7,068 nucleotides of DNA, from assembly GCA_964618855.1 (NCBI GenBank), contig CAZUCD010000177.1, forward strand, positions 1 through 7,068, given 5' to 3'. The first letter of the stretch is position 1, and the number at the start of each line of letters is the position of its first letter. A model generated the notes under the pieces. It worked only from the letters and a program-made list of their open reading frames with translations. It did no database searches and was not told the origin of the DNA. Source of the DNA: CAZUCD01 sp964618855 (GTDB lineage: Bacteria > Sumerlaeota > Sumerlaeia > SLMS01 > JANRJK01). Both the position numbers and the translations under genes were made by a program. Positions 1 through 6,131 of the stretch are shown piece by piece.

Positions 1-955
1 TCTCGCGCGTGCGCTGCGTCACGCTCGCCAGCATGATGTTCATGATCCCGATGCCGCCAACGATCAGCGAGATCGCCGCGATGAAGAGGAGCACCTGGCT
101 GAGGATGTTCTTCGTCTTCTGGCGCTGACGGATGAGCTCCTCGGGCACGGTCACTGCGAAGTCGGCGACTCCGTTGTGCCTGCGCAGGAGCATGCGCTCC
201 GCCAGCGCCGCGGACTCCCGCAGCATCGTCGCGTCCCTTGCGCGCAGGATGATCTCCGTCAGCTTGTCCGCCCGCAGGTCCACCGTCCCGATCCGGCGGA
301 TCGATGTCGAAATCGGGATGAACACGGTGCGGTCCGCCTCGAGGGATTCGACGACGGCACCCGACTCGAGGCGCGACCGCGGTGCGAGCACGCCGATCAC
401 CGTGAAGGGGCGGCCGTCGATCTGGATGGTCCGGCCGAGGGGGCTCTCCAGCGGGAAGGCGGCTAGGCGGATGCTGTCCCCAATGACGCAGACGAGGCGG
501 GACTCCGCGTCGTCGTACTCGGTGAGGAACCGGCCCTCGTCGAGGGCGTAGCGCACGACGGAGGGCAGGGTGGCGTCGGTGCCGACGATGTCCGCCTGGA
601 GCTGCCGCCCCCTGTGCGCGATGGTGACATCGACCTTCTTGATGGGTGCGGCGGCCTCGATGCCGGGGATCATGTTCCTGAGGGCTTCGGCGTCGGCGCG
701 CGTGAGGCCCGCCGGGTTCTTGCGGCGGGCCTCGGTGTCCTCCGCGCCGCGCAGCTTTGCCGCGGTGACGCGCACCGTGTTGGCGCCGAGCTGCTCGAGT
801 TGGCGCTCCAGCTCCTGGCGCGCCCCTGCGCCGATCGCGGCCGTGCTGATGACGGCCGCGACGCCGAAGATCACGCCGAGCATCGTCAGCGCGCTCCGCA
901 TCTTGTGCTGCGCGATTTCGAGGATGCCGATCCTGAGCGACTCGCCAAGGTCCAT
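1..955 (-). CDS. MacB/FtsX-type ABC transporter permease, 3' end cut by window edge
   Basis: This is the membrane subunit of a MacB-type ABC transporter (lipoprotein, peptide or drug efflux, or mechanotransmission across the inner membrane). Reading from the ATG at 955-953 gives 318 residues before the edge. A first membrane segment lies at about residues 21-42 and contains the family-typical LTMLGVIFGVAAVI. A MacB periplasmic domain of about 240 residues follows (GANTVRV near 57, VIGD near 157, VIGVL near 186). A second membrane segment at about 285-309 runs into GGIGIMNIMLASVTQRTRE, the strongly conserved MacB/FtsX signature. Family members are about 400 residues, so roughly the last 80-90 residues (two membrane helices) lie outside. 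No ABC ATPase domain is fused at the N-terminus, so the ATPase must be a separate gene, probably outside the window. No strong Shine-Dalgarno is visible before the start. The family call is secure; the substrate is unknown. Confidence 0.93.
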   Translation of the reverse strand, partial: MDLGESLRIGILEIAQHKMRSALTMLGVIFGVAAVISTAAIGAGARQELERQLEQLGANTVRVTAAKLRGAEDTEARRKNPAGLTRADAEALRNMIPGIEAAAPIKKVDVTIAHRGRQLQADIVGTDATLPSVVRYALDEGRFLTEYDDAESRLVCVIGDSIRLAAFPLESPLGRTIQIDGRPFTVIGVLAPRSRLESGAVVESLEADRTVFIPISTSIRRIGTVDLRADKLTEIILRARDATMLRESAALAERMLLRRHNGVADFAVTVPEELIRQRQKTKNILSQVLLFIAAISLIVGGIGIMNIMLASVTQRTRE

Positions 956-1128
956 CGTGCCGTTGTGCCCCCCGTGGGACGGAGCGAATTCGCGGCCAGT
1001 CGCGTCGGGCGCGCCAACCGGTTTTTCGTGCCCTTGCCCCCGGGGGCGACGCGCCCACCAACGGCCCCAAGCTGCGTCGCGGCGTTCGGCAGGCCTGGTG
1101 GGACTTCTACGACTGCCTCTGGCGGCTC
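956..1128. other. Divergent intergenic region, probably containing the 5' coding part of the YesL-like gene
   Basis: This stretch separates the minus-strand permease from the plus-strand membrane protein and should hold both promoters, but I see no convincing -35/-10 pair. It contains a perfect 10-bp palindrome, CCCCCGGGGG (1037-1046). The frame of the downstream gene is open from 937 and reads protein-like from about 1021: the residues just before the GTG at 1129 are RQAWWDFYDCLWRL, which resembles the amphipathic N-terminus of YesL-family proteins. Part of this region is therefore probably coding. Confidence 0.5.
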
Positions 1129-1878
1129 GTGGCCGCGAACATGGCACTGGGCACGGTGGCGATCCTCATCCTGTTCGCGACGCACGACCTGGCGGAGTCG
1201 ATGTTGGCGGCGCCGGGCTCGGCGCTCCTGCTCGCCTCGGTCTACTGCGTCGTCCTGTGGCCGCTGTTTGGTGCCCTGTGGCTCGGGGCGCTCGGGCACT
1301 TCGCCCGCAGGAACTCCGTGCATGGAGAGGCCACCTTCCGCGACATGGCCGACGGCGTGCGGCTTCACTTCGCTGGGCTGTGGCGGTGCCTTGCTGTCTC
1401 GGGCGCGCTCCTGCTGCTGCTCGGGACGAACCTATGGTTCTACCTCGCCTCCGGAGTCGTCCCCGCGGAGTTCGCCCTCGGCGCGTACGTGCTGGCGTTC
1501 CTGACGGCGTGGCTCGCCGCGGGGGTGGTCGGCGCGACGATCCACGGCGCGATGCTCGTCGTGGCGCGGGGGATTGCGCCGATGCGCGCCCTCAGGCTGG
1601 GGGCCGCCCTCACGGTCGCGCTGCCGGGCGCGACGCTGGGCACGCTCGCATGGCTCGCCGTGCTCTGGGCAGCCTCCGCATCGTGCCAGTTCGCGGGATT
1701 CCTCCTCGCGGCATTCGCCGCGACGGCCGTCATGGCGAATGCGCTCCACGATGCCGTGGAGGACTGGGAGGAGGGGCTCAGCCCGACGGAATCTCCACAG
1801 CGTGCGGAACGCCGCGAGTCCCACGACCGGCGCTACGACCGCGGTTGGCGCTACATGCTGCGGCCGTGGGAGTTCTAG
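1129..1878 (+). CDS. YesL-like (DUF624 family) integral membrane protein
   Basis: From the GTG at 1129 this encodes 249 residues with about six hydrophobic segments (near 3-17, 33-57, 86-106, 117-138, 157-180 and 186-204) and a charged, arginine-rich tail ending RPWEF. The spacing of helices, the NLWFY motif after the third segment and the final ANALHDAVEDWEE resemble the DUF624/YesL family, which often sits near carbohydrate-uptake genes and has no proven biochemical role. The start is doubtful: GTG at 1129 is the first ATG/GTG/TTG codon in the frame, but the in-frame codons before it encode a plausible family N-terminus (WWDFYDCLWRL at about 1096-1128). The real start may be a CTG at 1072, or lie in another frame if a base was lost in the C5G5 run at 1037-1046. 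It is transcribed divergently from the MacB permease and convergently with the hydratase. Family assignment is from recall of the pattern, not a search. Confidence 0.72.
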   Translation: MAANMALGTVAILILFATHDLAESMLAAPGSALLLASVYCVVLWPLFGALWLGALGHFARRNSVHGEATFRDMADGVRLHFAGLWRCLAVSGALLLLLGTNLWFYLASGVVPAEFALGAYVLAFLTAWLAAGVVGATIHGAMLVVARGIAPMRALRLGAALTVALPGATLGTLAWLAVLWAASASCQFAGFLLAAFAATAVMANALHDAVEDWEEGLSPTESPQRAERRESHDRRYDRGWRYMLRPWEF

Positions 1879-1935
1879 CCGGCCGTCCGGCCATCATCGG
1901 GCGGTCCGCCGTCCCCCAGACCCAACGCCCGGTGC

Positions 1936-2718
1936 CTACTTGTCCCTGAACTTCGCCTCACGCTTTTCCAGGAACGCCGTGAACCCCTCGCGCATGTCCT
2001 CCGTGCGGGAGAGTTCGCTGAAGAGCTCCGACTCGCGGTCCATCCCCTGCTCGGCGTCGAACTCGAAGTTGTAGGCTATCAGCTCGCGGTTGGCCTCGAT
2101 CACATGCCTGCCGAAGGAGGCGATGCGGTTGACGATCTTGCGTCCCGCTTCGAGTGCGTCCTCGCCCTCCCCGGTGAGGATGGTCGCCAGGCCCCAGTCG
2201 TAGGCCGTGCGCGCGTCGATCTGCTCGCCGGTGAAGAGGAGGTATGCGGCGCGCGAGTGTCCGATGATGCGGGGCAGGCGCTGCGTCGCGCCGAACCCGG
2301 GGCAGATGCCGAGCTTGATCTCGGGCTGTCCGAAGACGGCCGTGCGGTCCGCGATGCGCATGTGGCAGGCCATGGCCAGCTCGCATCCACCCCCGAGGCA
2401 GAACCCACGCACTGCCGCCACCCACACCGCGCGGCCACGCTCGATGTCATAGAACGAGGAGTGCCCGTTGCTTGAGAACTCGTTCACGGGGTCCCCGGCG
2501 GGCAGGGAGGAGATCTCCTTGATGTCCGCGCCCGCGGCGAAGTTCTTCCCCGCTCCCGAGAGCAGCACCACCTTCACCGAATGGTCGTCGTGAATCTCCC
2601 GCGCAGCCTTTCCAAGCTCCGCGATGAGGTCGGAGTTCAGCGCGTTGATCGGGGGACGGTTCAGCTCGACGTGGACGACGGCGCCATCACGGGTGATGTT
2701 CAGGTGCTTGTAGGCCAT
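1936..2718 (-). CDS. Enoyl-CoA hydratase/isomerase family protein, probable methylglutaconyl-CoA hydratase
   Basis: This 260-residue crotonase-fold enzyme adds water across a 2-enoyl-CoA double bond in the cytoplasm. The family hallmarks are present: the oxyanion-hole segment AAGADIKE (61-68), the second oxyanion loop FCLGGGCELAMA (106-117) and FGQPEIKLGICPGFGATQRLPR in two parts (129-150). Both catalytic glutamates of true hydratases are there, E113 in GGGCE and E133 in GQPE, so hydratase activity is more likely than isomerase only. Length is normal for the family. The ATG at 2718 follows a good ribosome-binding site. It sits 15 bp after the stop of an MCC-type carboxylase beta subunit. This order matches liuB-liuC, where the hydratase makes HMG-CoA from 3-methylglutaconyl-CoA. 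That specific role is inferred from the neighbour; a general fatty-acid or other short-chain enoyl-CoA hydratase is possible. Confidence 0.93.
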   Translation of the reverse strand: MAYKHLNITRDGAVVHVELNRPPINALNSDLIAELGKAAREIHDDHSVKVVLLSGAGKNFAAGADIKEISSLPAGDPVNEFSSNGHSSFYDIERGRAVWVAAVRGFCLGGGCELAMACHMRIADRTAVFGQPEIKLGICPGFGATQRLPRIIGHSRAAYLLFTGEQIDARTAYDWGLATILTGEGEDALEAGRKIVNRIASFGRHVIEANRELIAYNFEFDAEQGMDRESELFSELSRTEDMREGFTAFLEKREAKFRDK

Positions 2719-2724
2719 TGTGGG

Positions 2725-2730
2725 CTCCTT
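2725..2730 (-). promoter_or_regulatory. Ribosome-binding site AAGGAG of the hydratase gene
   Basis: On the minus strand AAGGAG ends 6 bases before the ATG at 2718-2716. This fixes the start of the hydratase and supports translation from a message shared with the carboxylase gene ending at 2734. Confidence 0.75.
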
Positions 2731-2733
2731 CGA

Positions 2734-4383
2734 TCAGGTCTGGATGACGCCGGAACGGAACTCCGGCGGGAGTGGCGCCTCATTGCAGGCCGCGACCAGG
2801 CGACTTATGGTCGCGCGCGTTTCCCGTGGGTCGATGACCGCATCGATCCAGAGTTTCGATGCCGCATGATACGGGCTTGAACACTCATTGTACCGTTCGA
2901 CGGTCCGGGCAAGGAAAGCCTGCTCCTCGTCCCTGGTCATCGGGTGGCCCTCCCCCCTGCGCTGCTTCTCGAGGGAGAGGAGGGTCTTCGCCGCCTGGTC
3001 CCCGCCCATGACCGAAATGCGGGAGGTCGGCCACGCGACGACGAACCTCGGCCCGAAAGCGCGGCCGCACAGCGCATAGTTCCCCGCACCATTCGAGTTC
3101 CCGGCCACCACCGTTATCTGGGGGACGCGCGAGTTCGAGACGGCGTTCACGAGCTTCGCCCCATCCTTGATGATGCCGCCCCGCTCCGCCCGGCTGCCGA
3201 CCATGAACCCGGTCACGTCCTGGAGGTAGATGATGGGCAGCCCCTTCTGGTTGCAGAGGAGGACAAACCGCGCAGCCTTGTCCGCCGAGTCGGAGTAGAT
3301 GACCCCTCCGATCTGGATCTCCCCAGCGCCGGACTTCACCAGCTCGCGCTGGTTGGCTACGATCCCCACGGCCCAACCATCGATCCGCGCCGTGCCGCAA
3401 AGGATCGTGCGCCCGAAGCTCTTCTTGAACTCTGTGAAGCTGCCCGCATCCACGATGCAGTCGAGGACCTTGCGCATGTCGTAGGCCGCGGACCGCGCCG
3501 CAGGCAGGATGGTCAGGATGTCCTGTGCGGGCCTCGCTGGGTCGGCTGGGACCTCGCGGACAAAGTTGGCCGGATCGCGCCGCCAGCCGCGGGCGATCTC
3601 GCGCACGCGCGAAAGTGCGGATTGCTCCGACTCCTCCTCGTAGTCCGCCGTCCCGGACATCCGGCCATGCATCTCGGCGCCGCCGAGAGCCTCGGCGTCG
3701 ATCTTCTCCCCGATGGCGGCCTCGACGAGGAATGGGCCGGCGAGGAACATGCTGCTCGTCCCGCGCACCATCAGGACCTCGTCGCTCAGCACGGGCAGGT
3801 ATGCGCCCCCCGCGACGCACGGCCCGCAGACGACCGCCACCTGCGGGATGCCCATCGCGGACATGCGGGAGTTGTTGTAGAAGATGCGCCCCGCGTGGTC
3901 GCGGTCGGGGAAGATCTCCTCCTGGAGAGGGAGGTACACGCCTGCGGAGTCCACGAGGTACACTGTGGGCAGGCGGTTCTCGATCGCGATCTCCTGGCCG
4001 CGGAGCATCTTTCGGATCGTGAGCGGGAACCACGCCCCCGCCTTCACCATCGAGTCGTTTGCGATGACCATGGCGGGCCGGCCGTGGATCTGGCCAATGA
4101 CGACGCGGCACCCCGCGGCGGTGATCTTCCCGCCGTAGGCGCCCTCCATGTCGTCCGCCGCAAAGGCTCCGACTTCGAACCGCGGCGCTCCCGCGTCGAG
4201 CACGAGGTCCAGGCGCTCCGGAACCGTCAGCTTGTTCTTCTCGTGCTGCTTCGCGATGGCCTTCGGGTGGTGGGTGGCGTTCTCACGGAGCCTTCGCGCC
4301 AATTCGTCGCAGGCTGCGACGTTGGGGTGCGGCGGCGCGGCAGGCTGCAAAGCCCCCTGGGGCGACCTGTTCGGAAGTTGCAT
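2734..4383 (-). CDS. Acyl-CoA carboxylase beta (carboxyltransferase) subunit, methylcrotonyl-CoA carboxylase type
   Basis: This is the carboxyltransferase subunit of a biotin-dependent acyl-CoA carboxylase; it moves CO2 from carboxybiotin to an acyl-CoA. From ATG 4383 it is 549 residues, normal for MCC beta. The N-terminal carboxyltransferase domain (about 40-290) has KLTVPERLDLVLD (51-63), VYLVDSAGVYLPLQEEIFPD (141-160), GRIFYNNSRMSAMGIPQ (165-181) and the oxyanion motif AGGAY (191-195). The C-terminal domain (about 290-545) has the matching GNSNGAGNYALCGRAFGPR (428-446), then WPTSRISVMGG (451-461) and the terminal GVIQT. Phrases such as FPDRDHAGRIFYN and GAWFPLTIRK are MCC-like rather than propionyl-CoA carboxylase-like. 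The frame stays open upstream to 4530, but that extension is proline- and arginine-rich and non-conserved. A weak AAGGA lies about 12 bases before ATG 4383. The biotin carboxylase/BCCP (alpha) subunit is not in the window. Methylcrotonyl-CoA as substrate is likely, not proven; geranyl-CoA or another acyl-CoA is possible. Confidence 0.92.
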   Translation of the reverse strand: MQLPNRSPQGALQPAAPPHPNVAACDELARRLRENATHHPKAIAKQHEKNKLTVPERLDLVLDAGAPRFEVGAFAADDMEGAYGGKITAAGCRVVIGQIHGRPAMVIANDSMVKAGAWFPLTIRKMLRGQEIAIENRLPTVYLVDSAGVYLPLQEEIFPDRDHAGRIFYNNSRMSAMGIPQVAVVCGPCVAGGAYLPVLSDEVLMVRGTSSMFLAGPFLVEAAIGEKIDAEALGGAEMHGRMSGTADYEEESEQSALSRVREIARGWRRDPANFVREVPADPARPAQDILTILPAARSAAYDMRKVLDCIVDAGSFTEFKKSFGRTILCGTARIDGWAVGIVANQRELVKSGAGEIQIGGVIYSDSADKAARFVLLCNQKGLPIIYLQDVTGFMVGSRAERGGIIKDGAKLVNAVSNSRVPQITVVAGNSNGAGNYALCGRAFGPRFVVAWPTSRISVMGGDQAAKTLLSLEKQRRGEGHPMTRDEEQAFLARTVERYNECSSPYHAASKLWIDAVIDPRETRATISRLVAACNEAPLPPEFRSGVIQT

Positions 4384-4425
4384 CGAGCGTGGATTTCCTT
4401 GATTTCCGCGACTTTTTCCTGCGCA

Positions 4426-4467
4426 GGGGGGGAATAGTCCATGGGGGCGGACGGGTGGGGAAGGGGG
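4426..4467 (+). other. G-rich tract with potential quadruplex-forming runs
   Basis: The plus strand has a run of seven G (4426-4432), then GGGGG (4443-4447), GGG (4453-4455), GGGG (4457-4460) and GGGGG (4463-4467) separated by loops of 1-10 bases, which fits a G-quadruplex pattern. It lies in the divergent intergenic region between the carboxylase start (4383) and the palindrome (4516). The carboxylase leader RNA, transcribed from the minus strand, would carry the C-rich complement. A regulatory role is unproven. Confidence 0.4.
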
Positions 4468-4515
4468 AAAAGCCCTGCGCGCGGGCTGGCACGGCGCTTG
4501 ATACTGTTCAAACAA

Positions 4516-4533
4516 TAGTTGTTGCAACAACTA
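4516..4533. promoter_or_regulatory. Perfect 18-bp palindrome, candidate MarR-family operator
   Basis: TAGTTGTTGCAACAACTA is a perfect inverted repeat with no spacer, centred between 4524 and 4525. It sits in AT-richer DNA, unlike the GC-rich surroundings. It lies 21 bp before the SnoaL-like gene and about 130 bp before the divergent carboxylase gene. Its size and symmetry fit the sites bound by MarR-family dimers, and a MarR gene follows two genes downstream, so autoregulation is the natural inference. TTGATA (4498-4503) could be a -35 element for the plus-strand genes, but I find no good -10 at the proper distance, so the promoter itself is not placed. Confidence 0.65.
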
Positions 4534-4554
4534 ATTCCGCCGGAGAGCACTCCC

Positions 4555-4920
4555 ATGAACGAAGCAGCCGAAGCCACCAACGTCGCCCGCCTCCACGAAC
4601 TCCTCGACTACGTCCGCCAGGGTCGCATCATCGACGCCATGCGCGACTTCTACGCGGAGGACACCGTCATGCAGGAAAACCTCTCCGAGCCGACGCGCGG
4701 CCGCGGGGCGAACATCGTGCGCGAGCAGGCCTTCGTCGATTCCGTCGCCGAGTGGACGGGGTTTGAGGTGACGGCCCTCGCCGGGGACGGGGACGTGACC
4801 TTCTACGAGTCGACGCTCAGCTTCGTGCCGAAGGGCGGCGCGCCGGTGTCGATCACGCAGGTTGCGGTGCAGCGCTGGCGCGACGGACGCATCGTGCACG
4901 AGCGCTTCTACCACAACTGA
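4555..4920 (+). CDS. SnoaL-like / NTF2-like domain protein
   Basis: The 121-residue product has the NTF2-like alpha+beta cone fold pattern: N-terminal helices (about 8-35), FYAEDTVMQEN (32-42), a TRGR turn (47-50), then beta strands including VTFYESTLSF (81-90), ITQVAVQRWRDGRIVHERFYH (100-120, split here as ITQVAVQRW and RDGRIVHERFYH). This matches the SnoaL-like group of small cytoplasmic proteins that bind or isomerise hydrophobic ligands; most members have no known substrate. ATG 4555 was chosen because GGAG (4542-4545) precedes it by 9 bases; a TTG at 4519 in the same frame would fall inside the palindrome. It is the first gene of a likely plus-strand cluster with the MarR regulator (35 bp downstream) and DoxX. 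A link to detoxification of a small aromatic or electrophilic compound is inferred from these neighbours only. Confidence 0.85.
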   Translation: MNEAAEATNVARLHELLDYVRQGRIIDAMRDFYAEDTVMQENLSEPTRGRGANIVREQAFVDSVAEWTGFEVTALAGDGDVTFYESTLSFVPKGGAPVSITQVAVQRWRDGRIVHERFYHN

Positions 4921-4955
4921 GGACGCATTCCACCACGCCCCCCCGAGCCGCGCCC

Positions 4956-5519
4956 ATGCTTGACGCTTCCCCGGCCTTGGTTTCTCCTTCTGCATCCGCA
5001 GGAGGGGACCCCGCGCACGTGGCCGACCACCTGATCCGCGAAATCAAGCAGACCAAGCCCTTCAAGAGCCTGGAGGAGGAGGTCAGCCTGCAGATCAAGC
5101 GCACGGAGGACCACGTGAGCTACGCGTTCGTGCAGCTCTTCCGGCAGGAGGAGCTGACGGGGACGCAGTACAACGCGCTGAGGATCCTGAGGGGTGCGGG
5201 GCCGGCCGGCCTGCCGAGCGGCGAGGTGGGCGAACGCATGGTCACCCACGTGCCCGACATCACGCGATTGCTCGACCGCCTTGAGCGCGCGAAGCTGGTG
5301 AAGCGCACCCGCTCGAAGCAGGACCGCCGCGTTGTCACGGCGCACATCACGGAGCGCGGCCTGGAGGCCCTCGCCAGGTTGGACGAGCCGGTCACGCGCC
5401 TGACGCGCGAGTTGCTCGGGCACATGTCGCAGGATGAGCTTCGCCACCTGTCGGCGCTCCTGGAGAAGGCGCGCCACCCGGAGGATACTGGGAAGCAGGG
5501 ATCAGGGGCCCGGGGGTAA
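4956..5519 (+). CDS. MarR-family winged-helix transcriptional regulator
   Basis: This is a dimeric DNA-binding repressor of the MarR family. The 187-residue reading has a helical dimerisation part (about 24-65), helix LTGTQYNALRILRGAG (67-82), the winged helix with recognition helix HVPDITRLLDRLERAKLVKR (98-117), and the wing RTRSKQDRRVVTAHIT (117-132) carrying the conserved D-R-R. C-terminal dimerisation helices follow. It contains no cysteine, so OhrR-type thiol sensing is excluded and a small-molecule ligand is more likely. The start is uncertain: ATG 4956 has no Shine-Dalgarno, while an in-frame GTG at 5019 has AGGAGG (5000-5005) 13 bases upstream and would give 166 residues beginning just before the conserved ADHLIREIKQTKPF. 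I give the longer ATG version as the outer limit. The palindrome at 4516-4533 is its probable operator. Confidence 0.93.
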   Translation: MLDASPALVSPSASAGGDPAHVADHLIREIKQTKPFKSLEEEVSLQIKRTEDHVSYAFVQLFRQEELTGTQYNALRILRGAGPAGLPSGEVGERMVTHVPDITRLLDRLERAKLVKRTRSKQDRRVVTAHITERGLEALARLDEPVTRLTRELLGHMSQDELRHLSALLEKARHPEDTGKQGSGARG

Positions 5520-5635
5520 CGGCCGCGGCCCGGCATCACGACAGGTCGCGTCATGCAGCACGAATCGTATCGGCAACGCGCCGCGGTCATTCGGGCCGCG
5601 CGCCAAACACACTCATTTCCCAAAGGGGACTCATC
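5520..5635 (+). other. Spacer between marR-type and doxX-type genes
   Basis: This 116-bp gap holds a 10-bp palindrome GGCCGCGGCC (5521-5530), which in this base composition may be chance, and the doxX ribosome-binding site AAAGGGGA (5622-5629), 6 bases before ATG 5636. I see no second copy of the 4516-4533 palindrome and no recognisable promoter. DoxX may be co-transcribed with the MarR gene or have its own promoter. Confidence 0.4.
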
Positions 5636-6085
5636 ATGAACAAGGAACTGGTTTCGCGCATTTTCTCGACGCATTGCGACTGGGCGGTTGCCGTCCTGCG
5701 CGTCGTGGTCGGGGTGGTCTTCATCGTGCACGGCTGGGACAAGATCCAGATGGGGCCAGACAAGGTTGCCGGTTTCTTCGGCAACGTCGGGATACCATTT
5801 CCGACGCTGAGCGCCTATCTCGCGATGTGGACGGAATTCCTCGGGGGCATCCTGCTCGTCCTGGGAGCCGCCACGCGGCTGATCTCGATCCCGCTGGCGT
5901 TCACGATGATCGTCGCATTCGCGTTCGTTCACGCGAAGGGCGGGTTCAAGCTGCCGTCGGGCTTCGAGTATGTGCTGGTGCTGTTCGCCGCGTTGATGGT
6001 GACGCTGCGCAACGGGGCCGGGGCGCTCGGGGTGGATGGACTGCTGGCGCGGAAGCTCGCGCCAGCAGCCCCCGCAGCGGATTGA
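5636..6085 (+). CDS. DoxX-family membrane protein
   Basis: The 149-residue product has four hydrophobic segments (about 17-36, 60-78, 82-98 and 109-126), the standard DoxX topology and length. The family signature is clear: LRVVVGVVFIVHGWDKI (21-37), a polar loop, GIPFPTLSAYLAMWTEFLGG (52-71) with a conserved membrane glutamate E67, then LLVLGAATRLISIPLAF (73-89). DoxX-like proteins sit in the inner membrane. Some act in thiosulfate:quinone oxidoreductase or in redox/oxidant-defence complexes, but most are uncharacterised. ATG 5636 follows a good Shine-Dalgarno. The position after a MarR regulator and a SnoaL-like protein resembles stress-inducible sets in many bacteria; the inducing compound is unknown. 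The last codons overlap a perfect hairpin (6041-6068). Confidence 0.92.
   Translation: MNKELVSRIFSTHCDWAVAVLRVVVGVVFIVHGWDKIQMGPDKVAGFFGNVGIPFPTLSAYLAMWTEFLGGILLVLGAATRLISIPLAFTMIVAFAFVHAKGGFKLPSGFEYVLVLFAALMVTLRNGAGALGVDGLLARKLAPAAPAAD
6041..6068 (+). repeat. Perfect 10-bp inverted repeat (hairpin) at the 3' end of the doxX gene
   Basis: CTGCTGGCGC (6041-6050) and GCGCCAGCAG (6059-6068) are exact reverse complements around an 8-base loop. The stem is very stable and lies within the last coding residues of doxX, ending 17 bases before the end of the stop codon. No T-run follows, so it is not a canonical intrinsic terminator. It could stabilise or end the transcript 3' end, or be a coincidence of LLARK/LAPAA codons. 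Confidence 0.55.
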
Positions 6086-6131
6086 CAGGGGGAGCACCGG
6101 GCGGCAGGATCAGCGCCGTGGAGGGACGGAG

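Noticed and set aside
1878..1910. Possible terminator between the convergent YesL-like and hydratase genes
   Set aside because: Short stems such as GCCGG/CCGGC (1878-1891) and GGCGG/CCGCC (1900-1910) exist, but they are only 5 bp, the second has almost no loop, and no T-run follows on either strand.
570..1949. A 459-codon plus-strand open frame spanning the permease and the YesL-like gene
   Set aside because: It runs antisense through the permease and then out of frame through the YesL-like gene; its arginine-, proline- and alanine-rich translation lacks conserved features.
3869..3880. AGTTGTTGTAG-like half-site resembling one arm of the MarR palindrome
   Set aside because: It lies inside the carboxylase coding sequence, lacks the symmetrical second arm and is explained by the codons there.
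2944..4437. A 497-codon plus-strand open frame opposite the carboxylase gene
   Set aside because: It is the antisense shadow of a clearly conserved carboxylase; the translation is rich in R, H, D and P without any recognisable motif, as expected from high-GC antisense frames.
4384..4530. N-terminal extension of the carboxylase to a TTG at 4530
   Set aside because: The extra 49 residues are proline- and arginine-rich, do not resemble the family, and would begin inside the palindrome; ATG 4383 gives a normal-length protein.
5521..5530. GGCCGCGGCC palindrome as a second regulator site
   Set aside because: It shares nothing with the 4516-4533 palindrome, and such GC palindromes are expected by chance in DNA of this composition.
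5120..6097. A 325-codon minus-strand open frame opposite the MarR and DoxX genes
   Set aside because: It crosses two well-supported plus-strand genes and their spacer, and its translation is arginine-rich with no family pattern.
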